Position numbers and translations under genes: made by a program
Notes under the pieces: model-generated
Told to the model about the DNA's origin: nothing
Database searches by the model: none
The model's input: the letters and a program-made list of their open reading frames with translations, nothing else
Assembly: GCA_017849395.1 (NCBI GenBank)
Contig: JAFIHO010000327.1
Coordinates: 1-5,765 of the forward strand
Source: Hyphomicrobiales bacterium
Lineage (GTDB): Bacteria; Pseudomonadota; Alphaproteobacteria; Micropepsales; Micropepsaceae
Direction: 5' to 3'
DNA length: 5,765 bases
Part shown: positions 4,860 through 5,765 of the stretch, piece by piece
How positions within the stretch are numbered: the stretch's first letter is position 1
Layout of the letters: each line of letters begins with the position of its first letter

Positions 4860-5765
4860 TCACTCCGCGCTGAAGCGATACTCCGTCACTTCATGCATCG
4901 CGCGTCCGGGCCGTAGCACGGTCGATGGAAATTCCGGCTGGTTGGGCGAATTGGGGAAGTGCTGCATCTCCAGGCAGATCGCAGTGTAGGGACCGAACTG
5001 CGCCCCGCCCCCGCCCGTCACCGCCTTCGCATTGTTCGATGTATAGAACTGCATGCCCGGCTGGGTGGTCCAGGCCTCAACGGTTCGCCCGCTGACGGGA
5101 TCATGCACCTTCACCGCCCGGCGCAAGGTGCCGGGCTTTCCACGAATGACGACATTATGGTCATAGCCATGCGCCATCTGAATCTGCGGATCGGCTGACT
5201 CCAACCGCGGCCCGATCACGGTCGGCTGACGCAGGTCGAACGGCGTGCCATCCACCGATGCGATCTCTCCGGTCGGCACCAGCCCCGCGCCCGCGGGCGT
5301 ATACTGGTCCGCGAAAAGCTGCACCTCATACCCTTTGATGTCGCCCGCATTGCGCAAATTGAAGAAGGAATGATTGCTCAGGTTCACCACCGTCGGCTTG
5401 TCCGTGGTGGCCCGGTATTCGATGCGCAGCGTGGTGCCGGTGATCGTATAGGTCACGATGGCGTGCAGCCTGCCGGGAAACCCCTGATCGCCATCGGCGC
5501 TGGTCAATTCCAGTGTCAGAGCCGGATTGCGTCCGTCATGCGGTGTCGCCGTCCATACGCGCTTGCCAAAACCGACCGGCCCGCCATGGATGGAATTGCC
5601 GCCGCCGGACGGCGTCAGCTTCACTTCCCGGCCATCCAGCATGAACTTCGCCCCCGCGATGCGGTTGGCATAGCGGCCCAGAAGCGCACCATAACTGCCG
5701 CCCTTGACCGGGCTCAGATAATCCGAAAACGAGTCATAGCCCTGAACCACATCACCAAACTTGCC
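4860..5765 (-). CDS. galM: Galactose mutarotase (aldose 1-epimerase), partial at the 5' end
   Basis: The last 301 residues are visible; the open frame continues through the right edge (the visible part begins GKFGDVVQGYDSF), so the true start and any signal peptide lie outside. Mutarotases interconvert alpha and beta anomers of aldoses such as galactose and glucose. Family landmarks are present: LLGRYANRIAGAKF, GGNSIHGGPVGFGKRVW with the first catalytic His (visible residue 60), VVNLSNHSFFNL with the second His (132), HGYDHNVV with the substrate-binding Asp (202), and TAICLEMQHFPNSPN with the catalytic Glu (266). All residues expected for an active enzyme are therefore kept. Typical members are about 340-380 residues, so roughly 40-80 are missing. 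The gene points leftward, towards the rightward operon, and is a separate transcription unit. No clear T-rich intrinsic terminator follows it. Confidence 0.93.
   Translation of the reverse strand, partial: GKFGDVVQGYDSFSDYLSPVKGGSYGALLGRYANRIAGAKFMLDGREVKLTPSGGGNSIHGGPVGFGKRVWTATPHDGRNPALTLELTSADGDQGFPGRLHAIVTYTITGTTLRIEYRATTDKPTVVNLSNHSFFNLRNAGDIKGYEVQLFADQYTPAGAGLVPTGEIASVDGTPFDLRQPTVIGPRLESADPQIQMAHGYDHNVVIRGKPGTLRRAVKVHDPVSGRTVEAWTTQPGMQFYTSNNAKAVTGGGGAQFGPYTAICLEMQHFPNSPNQPEFPSTVLRPGRAMHEVTEYRFSAE

Noticed and set aside
4168..4863. 231-codon leftward open frame across the PEBP gene and the spacer
   Set aside because: It is largely antisense to the PEBP gene, would read through the terminator palindrome and has no recognisable domain.
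1..5765. CRISPR array, tRNA, rRNA, insertion sequence or transposase, riboswitch
   Set aside because: No regularly spaced repeats, RNA-gene signatures, terminal inverted repeats or transposase motifs were seen on either strand.

Overview
The window is GC-rich, gene-dense bacterial DNA with tight gene spacing. Its GC-loving codon use, its Shine-Dalgarno sequences of the GGGGGAG or GAAGGAG type and its families (PQQ sugar dehydrogenase, exported serine hydrolases, exported DUF6282 amidohydrolase, YbhB-like PEBP, GalM) suggest an alphaproteobacterium, most likely a sphingomonad such as Sphingobium, Sphingomonas or Novosphingobium. That assignment is inferred from style; there is no rRNA or other marker here to prove it.

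Layout. Positions 1-1518 hold a leftward two-gene unit. A Sec-exported class C beta-lactamase-like serine hydrolase (322-1518) is followed, with a 4-base ATGA overlap, by a second serine hydrolase with a Tat-type signal (325 to beyond the left edge). A 121-base divergent promoter region (1519-1639) separates this unit from a rightward unit. The rightward unit comprises an exported DUF6282 amidohydrolase-like protein (1640-2575), a PQQ-dependent aldose dehydrogenase-like protein (2587-3870) and, after a 123-base gap, an exported YbhB/YbcL (PEBP) protein (3994-4569). A strong intrinsic terminator at 4592-4617 closes it. A 242-base spacer with no convincing gene follows. Finally a leftward galactose mutarotase (4860 to beyond the right edge) converges on the unit.

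How the genes may work together. All five proteins whose N-termini are visible carry export signals, so the divergent pair of units looks like a periplasmic set: two serine hydrolases (ester, amide or lactam-type chemistry), a metal-dependent amidohydrolase-type enzyme, a quinoprotein dehydrogenase and a small PEBP protein. The substrate cannot be read from the sequence. The mutarotase could supply sugar anomers for the quinoprotein, but it is in a separate, convergent unit.

The most notable observation is that the quinoprotein keeps the PQQ-binding arginines and the calcium-site motif, but has lysine where soluble glucose dehydrogenase and YliI have the catalytic histidine. No mobile element, CRISPR array, tRNA or rRNA was recognised.
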